In this document: positions 1 through 8,870 of the stretch, piece after piece
Layout of the letters: each line of letters opens with the position of its first letter
How positions within the stretch are numbered: position 1 is the stretch's first letter
Assembly: GCA_937974275.1 (NCBI GenBank)
Contig: CALJIF010000040.1
Coordinates: forward strand, 39,374-103,373
Origin: an uncultured Flavobacteriales bacterium
GTDB lineage: Bacteria; Bacteroidota; Bacteroidia; Palsa-965
Direction: 5' to 3'
DNA length: 64,000 bases
Program-made: the position numbers and the translations under genes
The notes under the pieces: generated by a model
Databases searched by the model: none
Told to the model about the DNA's origin: nothing
Seen by the model: the letters and a program-made list of their open reading frames with translations, nothing else

Positions 1-492
1 TGTAAGTATTGCCACAGCACAGTGGAAAAGTCTAAGACAGCAAGTATTCCATCAGCGAATGTTTGTATGAACTGTCACAAAGTAATTTCCGAGACCGCAA
101 ATCCGGGATCTAAAGAAGAGATCGCTAAGATTTACGAAGCGGTTGGTTTTGATCCTGCAGCAAATGCGTATACAAAACCTCAGAAGCCAATTCGTTGGAA
201 CAAAGTGCACGTCCTTCCTGATCACGTTTATTTCAGCCACCAGCAGCACGTTGTTGTGGGTAAGCAGGAATGCGAAACGTGTCACGGTAACGTGAAAGAA
301 ATGACTGTTGCTGAACAACAGCGTCCGTTAACAATGGGCTGGTGTATCAACTGTCACCGCGAAACAAACGTGGCGATGGAAGACAACGGTTACTATACCG
401 AGTTGCACGCGAAAATGAAGGAAAAGTACAAAGGGCAACCAATCACTGTGTCTATGGTGGGCGGTATCGAATGTGCTCGTTGTCACTACTAA
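1..492 (+). CDS. actA: Alternative complex III subunit A, multiheme cytochrome c (5' partial)
   Basis: The reading frame is open from base 1, so the N-terminus lies outside the window. The visible 163 codons hold five CXXCH heme motifs (CKYCH at the very edge, then CMNCH, CETCH, CINCH and CARCH just before the stop), matching the pentaheme cytochrome ActA. In ACIII this periplasmic subunit passes electrons from quinol oxidation towards the monoheme subunit or the terminal oxidase. The gene is followed after 42 bp by actB, and the actA-F then coxB-coxA order supports the assignment. An internal ATG at base 22 lies after the first heme motif and is not a plausible start. NrfH-type or other multiheme cytochromes are excluded mainly by context. 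Confidence 0.93.
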   Translation, partial: CKYCHSTVEKSKTASIPSANVCMNCHKVISETANPGSKEEIAKIYEAVGFDPAANAYTKPQKPIRWNKVHVLPDHVYFSHQQHVVVGKQECETCHGNVKEMTVAEQQRPLTMGWCINCHRETNVAMEDNGYYTELHAKMKEKYKGQPITVSMVGGIECARCHY

Positions 493-534
493 AAACTGAA
501 AGTTCTTTTAACCGAATACAGATCGCATCAAAAT

Positions 535-3500
535 ATGGCGAACGAAACGAAATACTGGAAAGGCCTGTCTCAGCTGAATAACGAGAAGGAATTCTCTAAA
601 AAACACGACAGCGAGTTTGCAGAGTATATCCCTGTTGAAGAGTTCATCGGGAATAAGTCGGCAATGGAAGATTCTTCGACTAACCGTCGTGACTTCCTGA
701 AGTTTCTTGGTTTCTCTACAGTTGCTGCAACATTAGCAGCATGTGAAGCTCCGGTTACTAAGGCGGTGCCGTACGTGAACCGTCCTGAAGAAATTACTCC
801 CGGCGTTGCAAACTATTACGCTTCAACTTATTTTGATGGCAATGATTATTGCAGCGTATTGGTAAAAACACGCGAGGGTCGTCCGATTAAAATTGAAGGT
901 AACGACAGTCCTGATGCAATCAACATGGGTGCAACAAATGCCCGTGTTCAGGCTTCAGTATTGTCCCTTTACGATTCAAATCGTTTGAAGGGCGCGATGA
1001 TGAAATCCGGAAACGGTCATGCTGAAGTGAAGTGGGAAGATGCGGACGAAAAGATCAAGGCGCGTCTTGCACAAGCTAAGGGAATTGCAATCGTTTCATC
1101 AACGATTATTTCTCCTTCTACCAAACAAGCAATTGCGGAATTCAAAGGAAAGTATGCATCTACACGTCACGTGACTTATGATGCAATTTCTTATGCAGGT
1201 ATGTTGAAAGCAAATCTTTCAACGTTCGGTGCAGCGATGATTCCAACCTATCGTCTGGATAATGCTCAGGTGATCGTAAGCCTTGGTGCTGATTTCCTGG
1301 CCAACTGGATTTCTCCGATTGAACATGCTCGTCAATATTCTAAAGTTCGCAAAGTGTCTAAGGACAAGCGCGAAATGGCAAAGCATTATCAGTTTGAAAC
1401 TATTCTTTCGTTAACCGGTGCCAATGCCGACGAACGTTTCAATGTAAAACCTTCTCAACTGGGTCAGGTGGCGTTGGGCTTGTTGGCCGGTGTTGGTGGT
1501 GGCGTTTCTGCTCCAAATGTGCTTTCTAAAGAAGTTGCAAAAGTTGCGGAATCATTAAAGGCTGCTAACGGAAAAGCTGTTGTAGTGTGCGGTTCTAACG
1601 ACCCTGCAGTTCAGTTGGTAGTGAATCAGATCAACCAGAAGATCGGTGCATACGGTTCAACTATCCGTACAGATATTCCTGATTATACACACCAAGGTGA
1701 TGACACTGCTGTTGCTAAATTAGTGGAAGACATCAATAGCGGCGCAGTTGATACTGTTATTTTCTACAATAGCAATCCTGCATTGACTGCTCCAAAAGCT
1801 TTGGGCTTCGAAGCTGCAATGGGCAAATTAGCAACTCGTATTTCTTTCGCAGGATGGATGGATGAGACAGCAGCGAAGTGCGACTTCGTATGTCCGGATC
1901 ACTACTATCTCGAAGCTTGGAACGATCACAATCCTCGTAAAAATCATTACAACTTGCAGCAGCCTGCAATTCGTCCGTTGTTTAAAACACGTCACGCGCA
2001 GGAATCCTTGTTAACATGGGCAGGAAATAAAACCGATTGGCATACATACATCGCGAATTACTGGAAGAACAATTTTCTGAATCGCAGTCGATTCGGGGAT
2101 TTCGCAACATTCTGGAATAAGAGCGTACACGATGGTGTTGTTGTGTTAGCACCTGCCGTTGCGTCTGTTGTAGAAGACCCAAAACCTGCTGCTGTTAAGC
2201 CTGCAACCGATACGACTGCAACTGCAGAGCCTGTTGTTGCTGTTGCAAATTCGGGAGAGCAGACCATTTCTTTCACCGGTGGCACCATTACATTGGATGC
2301 TGCAGTGAGTCAGCTTTCTGCTGCGAAAGGCGGTAAGTATGAGTTAGTAATTTACCAAAAGACCGGTATTGGAAATGGAAACCAATCTTCTAACCCATGG
2401 TTGCAGGAGATGCCGGATCCAATTTCTAAAATCACTTGGGATAACTACATCACCATGAATCCTGCTGATGTCGCTGAAAAGAAATTGTTCGGCGTAGAAG
2501 ACGGTTCAGGCATGATGGTTCGTTTCGATCAGATGGAAGACGAACTCGATGTAGTTTCTATCAAGGCGAATGGTTACGAAGTGAAATTACCTGTGTGGCC
2601 GCAGCCGGGTCAAACCCGCGGTACTGTTGGTATTGCAGTGGGTTACGGTCGTAAAGGTTACAATGAAGTAATCGATTCACTGGGTCAAAATATTTATCCT
2701 GCTGTTGGCTTAAATGCCAATGGCACGATGTCATACGAAGTATTTGATGTTGCAATCAGCGACGCAACGGGTGAGCGTCATCCGATTGCGGCAACACAAA
2801 CTCACCACACGTTGATGGGTCGTAACAAAGACATCATTCGTGAAACAACGTTAGCTGAATACAAAAAGGACGACCGTGCAGGAAATCCATTGAATACATT
2901 GCACACATACAAAGGTGAGCAGATGGTGGAGAACGTGACGTTGTGGAATGATTTCGAGCGTCCGAACCACCAGTGGGCATTGGCGATCGACTTGAACGCA
3001 TGTATCGGTTGTGGTGCTTGCGTTGTAGCATGTAATGCTGAAAACAACGTTTCTGTAGTTGGTAAGGAAGAGGTTCGTAAGAGCCGCGAAATGCACTGGA
3101 TGCGTATCGATCGTTACTTCAGCAGCGATACTGTAAAAGAGAAAGTAGAAGAAACCGGAGAAATGGGAACTATGGCCATGTATCGCAGCATGGAGAACCC
3201 ATCATTCGATAATCCGAAAGTGGTATTCCAGCCGTTGATGTGTCAACACTGTAACCACGCTCCTTGTGAAACGGTATGTCCTGTATTGGCAACCAATCAT
3301 AGCAGCGAAGGTTTGAACCAGATGACCTACAACCGTTGTGTTGGAACGCGTTACTGCGCGAACAACTGTCCGTACAAAGTACGTCGATTCAACTGGTTTA
3401 ATTACGTTGAATATCACCGCTTCAAAAACATCAACCCTGCTCAGGATGATTTAGGTCGCATGGTGTTGAATCCTGACGTAACAGTGCGTTCACGCGGTGT

Positions 3501-3783
3501 TATGGAGAAGTGTTCAATGTGCGTTCAGCGTATTCAGGCAGGTAAGTTGGAAGCGAAGAAAGCAAGAGTTCGTCCGAAGGACGGTTCAATCAACACTGCA
3601 TGCGCTCAGTCTTGTCCTACAAATGCAATTACATTCGGTGATTTGAACGATCAGCAGAGTAAGGTTGCGGAAATGGAGCAGGATAGCAGAAAATACGAAG
3701 TACTCGAAGTAATTGGCGTTAAACCTTCCGTGTTCTACATGACGAAAGTTTGGAACCGTGAAGATGAAAATGCTCACTTGTAA
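535..3783 (+). CDS. actB: Alternative complex III subunit B, molybdopterin-oxidoreductase-like iron-sulfur protein
   Basis: This 1082-aa protein combines a molybdopterin-oxidoreductase-like N-terminal body with a C-terminal ferredoxin-type module, as in ActB. A Tat-like signal starts at about residue 49 (TNRRDFLKF) and runs into a hydrophobic stretch ending LAAC, so it may also be lipid-anchored. Cysteine clusters begin at about residues 823 (CIGCGAC), 903 (CQHC), 935 (CVGTRYC) and 993 (CSMC), consistent with three 4Fe-4S clusters and one 3Fe-4S cluster. An Ala/Pro/Thr-rich linker lies near residues 545-580. In the family the molybdopterin-like domain carries no cofactor, and the Fe-S chain moves electrons from the quinol site to the heme subunits. 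It lies between actA and actC. Confidence 0.95.
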   Translation: MANETKYWKGLSQLNNEKEFSKKHDSEFAEYIPVEEFIGNKSAMEDSSTNRRDFLKFLGFSTVAATLAACEAPVTKAVPYVNRPEEITPGVANYYASTYFDGNDYCSVLVKTREGRPIKIEGNDSPDAINMGATNARVQASVLSLYDSNRLKGAMMKSGNGHAEVKWEDADEKIKARLAQAKGIAIVSSTIISPSTKQAIAEFKGKYASTRHVTYDAISYAGMLKANLSTFGAAMIPTYRLDNAQVIVSLGADFLANWISPIEHARQYSKVRKVSKDKREMAKHYQFETILSLTGANADERFNVKPSQLGQVALGLLAGVGGGVSAPNVLSKEVAKVAESLKAANGKAVVVCGSNDPAVQLVVNQINQKIGAYGSTIRTDIPDYTHQGDDTAVAKLVEDINSGAVDTVIFYNSNPALTAPKALGFEAAMGKLATRISFAGWMDETAAKCDFVCPDHYYLEAWNDHNPRKNHYNLQQPAIRPLFKTRHAQESLLTWAGNKTDWHTYIANYWKNNFLNRSRFGDFATFWNKSVHDGVVVLAPAVASVVEDPKPAAVKPATDTTATAEPVVAVANSGEQTISFTGGTITLDAAVSQLSAAKGGKYELVIYQKTGIGNGNQSSNPWLQEMPDPISKITWDNYITMNPADVAEKKLFGVEDGSGMMVRFDQMEDELDVVSIKANGYEVKLPVWPQPGQTRGTVGIAVGYGRKGYNEVIDSLGQNIYPAVGLNANGTMSYEVFDVAISDATGERHPIAATQTHHTLMGRNKDIIRETTLAEYKKDDRAGNPLNTLHTYKGEQMVENVTLWNDFERPNHQWALAIDLNACIGCGACVVACNAENNVSVVGKEEVRKSREMHWMRIDRYFSSDTVKEKVEETGEMGTMAMYRSMENPSFDNPKVVFQPLMCQHCNHAPCETVCPVLATNHSSEGLNQMTYNRCVGTRYCANNCPYKVRRFNWFNYVEYHRFKNINPAQDDLGRMVLNPDVTVRSRGVMEKCSMCVQRIQAGKLEAKKARVRPKDGSINTACAQSCPTNAITFGDLNDQQSKVAEMEQDSRKYEVLEVIGVKPSVFYMTKVWNREDENAHL

Positions 3784-3816
3784 TTTGAAAGTCATTAAGA
3801 AAATTAAATCTAGTAT

Positions 3817-5220
3817 ATGCAACACGAATCACCGCTAAGGGACCCGCTCATTCTTGGAAACAAGAGCTACAGCGATATCACAGCCGAGATTGCGCGCCCG
3901 ATTGAAGGTAAGGCCAACAAGTATTGGTACCTTGTGTTCACTATTGCAGTTTTAACCTTTGCCTGGGGCTTCGGCTGTTTGGCATATACACTGGGAACCG
4001 GTATCGGTCAGTGGGGTGCTAACAAAACTGTAGGTTGGGCATGGGATATCACCAACTTCGTATGGTGGATCGGTATCGGTCACGCAGGAACATTGATCTC
4101 TGCAGTATTGTTATTGTTCCGTCAGAAGTGGCGTATGGCAATCAACCGTTCTGCGGAAGCGATGACCATCTTCGCGGTAATGTGCGCGGCGATTTTCGTT
4201 ACCATGCACACCGGGCGTCCTTGGTTAGATTACTGGCTGTTCCCTCACGCCAACCAATTCGGTTCATTGTGGGTAAACTTCAACTCACCTTTGATGTGGG
4301 ACGTATTCGCGGTATCAACGTATTTCACGGTTTCATTAGTGTTTTGGTACATCGGTCTTATTCCTGACTTCGGTGCAATCCGCGATCGTTTCAAGATGCA
4401 GGCAAAACCAATGCAAGAGAAAATTTATCGCATCCTGAGCTTCGGTTGGAGCGGTCGTGCAAAAGACTGGCAGCGTTTTGAGGAAGTTTCTCTCGTACTC
4501 GCAGGACTTTCAACACCACTTGTATTCTCTGTACACTCTATCGTATCCATGGACTTTGCTACATCCGTACTTCCGGGTTGGCACACCACGATTTTCCCTC
4601 CTTACTTCGTTGCGGGTGCGATCTTCTCCGGTTTCGCGATGGTTGCAACACTATTGTTGATCATGCGTAAGGTTTTGAATCTGGAACATTACATTACCAT
4701 TCAGCACATCGAAATGATGAATATTATCATCACGCTTACCGGTTCAATGGTGGGTGTGGCGTATTTGTCAGAGTTATTTATTTCCTGGTATTCAGGTGTT
4801 GAATATGAAGGTTATGCCTTCATGAACCGTGCAACAGGACCTTATTGGTGGAGTTACTGGGGTATGATGACATGTAACGTAATTTCTCCGCAGTTGTTCT
4901 GGTTCAAGAAAATCCGTACCAACTTGATGGCGACTTTCGTATTGTCAATCATCGTAAACATCGGTATGTGGTTCGAACGTTTCGTAATTATCGTTACTTC
5001 TTTGCACCGCGACTTCTTGCCTTCTAACTGGACCATGTATCATCCAACATGGGTAGAAGTAGGCATTTTCGTTGGAACAATCGGAATGTTCTTTACCATC
5101 TTCTTATTGTTTGCTCGTGCGTTCCCTGTAATTGCATTAAGTGAATTGAAGATGATTGTAAAATCATCAAGCGAGTATCATAAGAACAAGCGTGCAGAAA
5201 AAGCACAGGCACATCATTAA
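3817..5220 (+). CDS. actC: Alternative complex III subunit C, NrfD-like quinol-binding membrane protein
   Basis: A 467-aa polytopic protein with about ten hydrophobic segments and charged loops, of the NrfD/PsrC type. In ACIII this subunit forms one of the two large membrane bundles and is thought to carry the quinol-oxidation site next to the ActB iron-sulfur chain. It starts 34 bp after actB and is followed by actD. The N-terminal 35 residues are soluble, and the C-terminus ends in a basic, His-containing tail. ActF downstream is its structural partner. The assignment rests on hydropathy, length and position. Confidence 0.93.
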   Translation: MQHESPLRDPLILGNKSYSDITAEIARPIEGKANKYWYLVFTIAVLTFAWGFGCLAYTLGTGIGQWGANKTVGWAWDITNFVWWIGIGHAGTLISAVLLLFRQKWRMAINRSAEAMTIFAVMCAAIFVTMHTGRPWLDYWLFPHANQFGSLWVNFNSPLMWDVFAVSTYFTVSLVFWYIGLIPDFGAIRDRFKMQAKPMQEKIYRILSFGWSGRAKDWQRFEEVSLVLAGLSTPLVFSVHSIVSMDFATSVLPGWHTTIFPPYFVAGAIFSGFAMVATLLLIMRKVLNLEHYITIQHIEMMNIIITLTGSMVGVAYLSELFISWYSGVEYEGYAFMNRATGPYWWSYWGMMTCNVISPQLFWFKKIRTNLMATFVLSIIVNIGMWFERFVIIVTSLHRDFLPSNWTMYHPTWVEVGIFVGTIGMFFTIFLLFARAFPVIALSELKMIVKSSSEYHKNKRAEKAQAHH

Positions 5221-5244
5221 TCATTGGAGTTGAAACTATAAGTT

Positions 5245-5769
5245 ATGGCAGCCCATAAAAAAACCATCCACGGCATTTACAACGACGAAGAGTTATTGCT
5301 CGACGGCGTAAAGAAAGTACGTGCTGCACGATTGAAAATTAAAGACGTGTTTTCTCCATTCCCGATTCACGGATTAGATCCGGCGATGGGATTGAAGCGT
5401 ACGCGTATCGCAATCTGCGCGTTCATTTACGGAGCAACAGGAACATCATTGGCTATCCTCATGACTTGGTACATGATGGTAAGCGATTGGCCTACAGATA
5501 TCGGTGGAAAGCCTAGCTTTTACTATTATATGAACTGGCCTGCATTTATTCCGGTGACGTTCGAGTTAACGGTATTCTGCGCAGCGCACGGTATGGCGTT
5601 AACCTACTTCTTGCGTAACTGGAATTTACCGGGTGTTTCTCCTAAAAATCCTGATCCAAGAACAACAGACGACCATTTCTTAATGGAAATCGAGGTTAAG
5701 GATGAAGACGAAGCTCGTGCTATTGCCATGTTGCGTGAAACAGGAGCAACAGAAGTTAATGTAATCTGA
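5245..5769 (+). CDS. actD: Alternative complex III subunit D (DUF3341-type membrane protein)
   Basis: A 174-aa protein with a basic N-terminal region and two transmembrane segments at about residues 55-78 and 95-118, then an acidic C-terminal domain. The TGTSLA and HGMALTYFLRN stretches are typical of ActD. In the complex ActD is a small two-helix subunit packed against ActC/ActF with its soluble part in the cytoplasm. It lies 24 bp after actC and 22 bp before actE in a tight operon. No catalytic residues are expected. Confidence 0.92.
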   Translation: MAAHKKTIHGIYNDEELLLDGVKKVRAARLKIKDVFSPFPIHGLDPAMGLKRTRIAICAFIYGATGTSLAILMTWYMMVSDWPTDIGGKPSFYYYMNWPAFIPVTFELTVFCAAHGMALTYFLRNWNLPGVSPKNPDPRTTDDHFLMEIEVKDEDEARAIAMLRETGATEVNVI

Positions 5770-5791
5770 ATCAATCCGGACACGAAAGAAA

Positions 5792-6472
5792 ATGATGACA
5801 TCAAATAAAACGCTGATCGCACTGGGTATTGTGGCATTTGCCGGCATGGCAATGTTAACCTCCTGTGTAAAGGATAATCCGGACAGCCCGGGATTCGAGT
5901 ATTTCCCGGATATGTACCGTTCCAATTCTCCGGAAACTAACGTGGCATACGAAAGTTCATACGCTAAAGATAGCATGAGCAACATGTTGCCGGCGGAAGG
6001 TTCAATTCCTCGCGGATTTGTAGCATTCCCTTACGCGAACACATTGCAAGGTGATTCTCTCGCGGCTCGTTTCTGGACGTATTCCAATTTTGGAATTAAA
6101 CAAAGCGATGAGAACGAAGAAAAAGGCAAAGGTTTATACAAAGTGTACTGTTCACATTGCCACGGTGACAAAGGTGATGGTAACGGTAAGTTGGTTGAAT
6201 CAGGCAAATACGCTTCTGTTCCGCCAAGTTACATCGCTCGTCACAAGGAAAATAATTTGAGTGAAGGTCACGTGTACTGGGTTATTACGCATGGTAAAGG
6301 AAACATGGGCTCGCACGCTCTTTTCTTGTCACCTGAAGAGCGTATGCAAGTTGCGATGTACGTGCAGCGTTTAGGACGTGGCGGTTCAGCATGGTCGGCT
6401 TACCAACTGGAGTTGGCAAAACCTGCGGCAGATAGTACAAAAACGGACAGCTTAAAAATTGCCGGCAAGTAA
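5792..6472 (+). CDS. actE: Alternative complex III subunit E, monoheme cytochrome c lipoprotein
   Basis: A 226-aa protein with a lipoprotein signal (hydrophobic stretch ending LTSC at about residue 25) and one class I cytochrome c domain. The heme motif CSHCH is at residues 120-124, and a GNMGSHALFL segment is a likely source of the distal Met ligand. In ACIII this anchored periplasmic monoheme cytochrome is an exit point for electrons to the oxidase. Two consecutive ATG codons open the ORF; either gives a good signal peptide. Neighbours are actD and actF. Confidence 0.93.
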   Translation: MMTSNKTLIALGIVAFAGMAMLTSCVKDNPDSPGFEYFPDMYRSNSPETNVAYESSYAKDSMSNMLPAEGSIPRGFVAFPYANTLQGDSLAARFWTYSNFGIKQSDENEEKGKGLYKVYCSHCHGDKGDGNGKLVESGKYASVPPSYIARHKENNLSEGHVYWVITHGKGNMGSHALFLSPEERMQVAMYVQRLGRGGSAWSAYQLELAKPAADSTKTDSLKIAGK

Positions 6473-6504
6473 CCATAATAAGACAACATTTTTCGAAATA
6501 GGAT

Positions 6505-7761
6505 ATGGGTCACATCAATACAAATAGTCTTACCTACAACTTCTCGCAGAAAGCGCAGCGAAATCTTTGGATTTTGTTGGGAGTAGGAATCGTCATGTTA
6601 ATCGTAGGTGCCATCATGTGGCATGCCCCGGAACACGGTGGACATGAAGGTCATGAGGATCATACCGGAACATTGGGTCAGCGTTTGTGGGCCAATTTGT
6701 TGGTGAATGGTTACTTCTTCGGTGGTATTTCATTAGCAGCATTGTTTTTTTACGCTATGCAGTATGCAGCACAGGCGTCTTGGAGTGTTGTGTTCATGCG
6801 AATTTTTGCAGCCGTAACAGATTATTTATGGATCGGTTTGGTGGTAATATTCGTAGTAATTGTTGCCGGCGATTTCCACCTGCATCACTTGTATCATTGG
6901 CAAGACAGCAGCGCTTATGAGAATGATCATATCCTGCAACATAAAGCTCCTTACTTCAATCGTTTCTTCTATTACGGCCGTATCATCCTGTTTTTCTTAG
7001 GTTACATCTGGTATCAGCGTTGGATCCGTAAGAGCAACATGTTGGAAGATTCATTAACAAACTTCGCAGATGCTACTGCAAACTGGAATCTTAACCTGAA
7101 GAATGCTGCTATTTTCCTCGTGTTCTTTGGCTTTACATCTTCAGTAATGTCTTGGGATGTTATCATGTCAATTGACGTGCACTGGTACAGCACATTGTTT
7201 GGTTGGTACAACTTCGCCGGTTGGTGGATTGGCGCTATCGTGGTGTTTAACATGTTGGTGATTCACTTGAAGTCGCGCGGGCAAATGGAATTTGTTAACC
7301 CAAGCCACGTGCACGACTTAGGTAAGTGGATGTTTGCAGTGAGCGTATTGTGGACATACTTGTGGTTCTCTCAGTTTATGTTGATTTGGTATTCTAACAT
7401 TCCTGAAGAAGTGGTGTACTACGCACAGCGTTGGGAAGATTACCGCGGATTGTTCTGGATTACCATGTTGGTAAATTTCATCTTCCCGTTATTGGTGTTA
7501 ATGTCCCGCGATTCTAAGCGTAACAAGTCGTTCATCATGTTCGTGGGTATGTTGATTTTCTTCTTCCACTGGACCGACACTTTCCTTTTGGTTATGCCGG
7601 GAACAGTTGGTGCTAATTGGGGAATCGGTATGATTGAAATCGGAATGTTCCTGGCATTCTTGTCCTTCTTCGTGTATTGGATTTTGAAGAGTTTGTCCAA
7701 ATATCCGATCGTTGGTAAGAACCACGCGTTGGCTGAAGAAGGATTACATCACCACATTTAA
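6505..7761 (+). CDS. actF: Alternative complex III subunit F, second NrfD-like membrane protein
   Basis: A 418-aa polytopic protein with about ten membrane segments, paralogous in type to ActC. A His-rich loop occupies residues 40-53, just after the first membrane helix, and the C-terminus ends in four histidines, a good candidate for metal or proton interaction on the aqueous side. In solved ACIII structures ActF lies beside ActC and contributes a conserved polar track proposed for proton movement; that role is family knowledge, not visible here. The gene is 32 bp after actE and 52 bp before coxB. Confidence 0.92.
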   Translation: MGHINTNSLTYNFSQKAQRNLWILLGVGIVMLIVGAIMWHAPEHGGHEGHEDHTGTLGQRLWANLLVNGYFFGGISLAALFFYAMQYAAQASWSVVFMRIFAAVTDYLWIGLVVIFVVIVAGDFHLHHLYHWQDSSAYENDHILQHKAPYFNRFFYYGRIILFFLGYIWYQRWIRKSNMLEDSLTNFADATANWNLNLKNAAIFLVFFGFTSSVMSWDVIMSIDVHWYSTLFGWYNFAGWWIGAIVVFNMLVIHLKSRGQMEFVNPSHVHDLGKWMFAVSVLWTYLWFSQFMLIWYSNIPEEVVYYAQRWEDYRGLFWITMLVNFIFPLLVLMSRDSKRNKSFIMFVGMLIFFFHWTDTFLLVMPGTVGANWGIGMIEIGMFLAFLSFFVYWILKSLSKYPIVGKNHALAEEGLHHHI

Positions 7762-7813
7762 TAGAATTGTTTTAGGAAGACACGGAGTATTGATAAGCAT
7801 AAACGAATAACAT

Positions 7814-8803
7814 ATGTCACTTCTAGTTTACATTATTCTCATTCTCGCTGCAGCAGCAATTTGGCAACTCGTGCGGGTTGTTGAATTATCCGGAAAGCTG
7901 AAAGGAGTTGATCCTAACCGCGTAACGGAAAGCGATAACCGTATGCAGGGCCGTTTGATGATCCTGATGTATTTCGGGTTGTTGATCTTCTGCTTATGGA
8001 ACTTCTTTGCATACAAGGATAAGTTGTTACCTGTATCTGCTTCTGAGCATGGCGTAGAGTTAGATTGGCTCATGGAGTTCAACATGTACATTATTGCAGT
8101 TGTTGCAATCGTGACCAATTTCTTGTTGTTCTACATGGCTTATAAATATTACGGTCGTGATGGCGCACGTGCTACGTTTTATCCGCACAACAACAAGTTG
8201 GAAATGATCTGGACCGGTATTCCGGCTGTTGTGTTGTTCATCATTATTTTCTTCGGGATTACGTTGTGGAATGATGCTACATCACCTGCTGCTAAAGGAA
8301 CTCGCGTTGTTGAATTGTATTCAATGCAGTTTAATTGGAAAGCACGTTATGGCGGCGAAGACAACACTTTAGGTAAGTCCAACTATTTGTTGATTGACGG
8401 AGTAAACGAATTAGGAGTTGATTCAACCGACAAAAATGCGGCAGATGACGTTATCGTGAAAGATACTCTGGTGTTGCCGGTTGGTGAAGAAGTTGACTTC
8501 CGTTTCCGCTCACGCGACGTAATTCACTCTGCATATTTCCCGCACTTCCGCGCGCAGATGAACTGTGTACCGGGTATGGAAACTTATTTCCACTTCAAAC
8601 CTACGATCACTACCGCTAAGATGCGCGAGATCACTAAGAATCCTGAGTTTAACTACGTGTTGTTGTGTAACAAGATTTGCGGTGCAGCGCACTACAACAT
8701 GCAGATGCCGATTAAGATTGTAGAAAAGGCAGAATATCAGAAGTGGATGGAAGCAACTAAAGCTTCCGGTTCTAATGGAAATCCTTATTACGCAAAAAAA
8801 TAA
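7814..8803 (+). CDS. coxB: Cytochrome c oxidase subunit II
   Basis: A 329-aa subunit II with an N-terminal membrane segment, two further helices (about residues 50-70 and 90-115, with another near 130-155) and a C-terminal cupredoxin domain. The CuA site is visible as His238 and the block C285-x3-C289-x3-H293-x2-M296. The residue between the cysteines that is usually Glu is Lys here (CNKIC). There is no fused cytochrome c domain, so electrons should come from ActE or a separate cytochrome. It lies between actF and coxA, pointing to direct coupling of ACIII with this oxidase. Confidence 0.95.
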   Translation: MSLLVYIILILAAAAIWQLVRVVELSGKLKGVDPNRVTESDNRMQGRLMILMYFGLLIFCLWNFFAYKDKLLPVSASEHGVELDWLMEFNMYIIAVVAIVTNFLLFYMAYKYYGRDGARATFYPHNNKLEMIWTGIPAVVLFIIIFFGITLWNDATSPAAKGTRVVELYSMQFNWKARYGGEDNTLGKSNYLLIDGVNELGVDSTDKNAADDVIVKDTLVLPVGEEVDFRFRSRDVIHSAYFPHFRAQMNCVPGMETYFHFKPTITTAKMREITKNPEFNYVLLCNKICGAAHYNMQMPIKIVEKAEYQKWMEATKASGSNGNPYYAKK

Positions 8804-8870
8804 CTGAATTGTTAAACCAATTCCCGTTCTGAAGGGTTAGATAAGAAGGGAAAACTAAATTAAAAACACT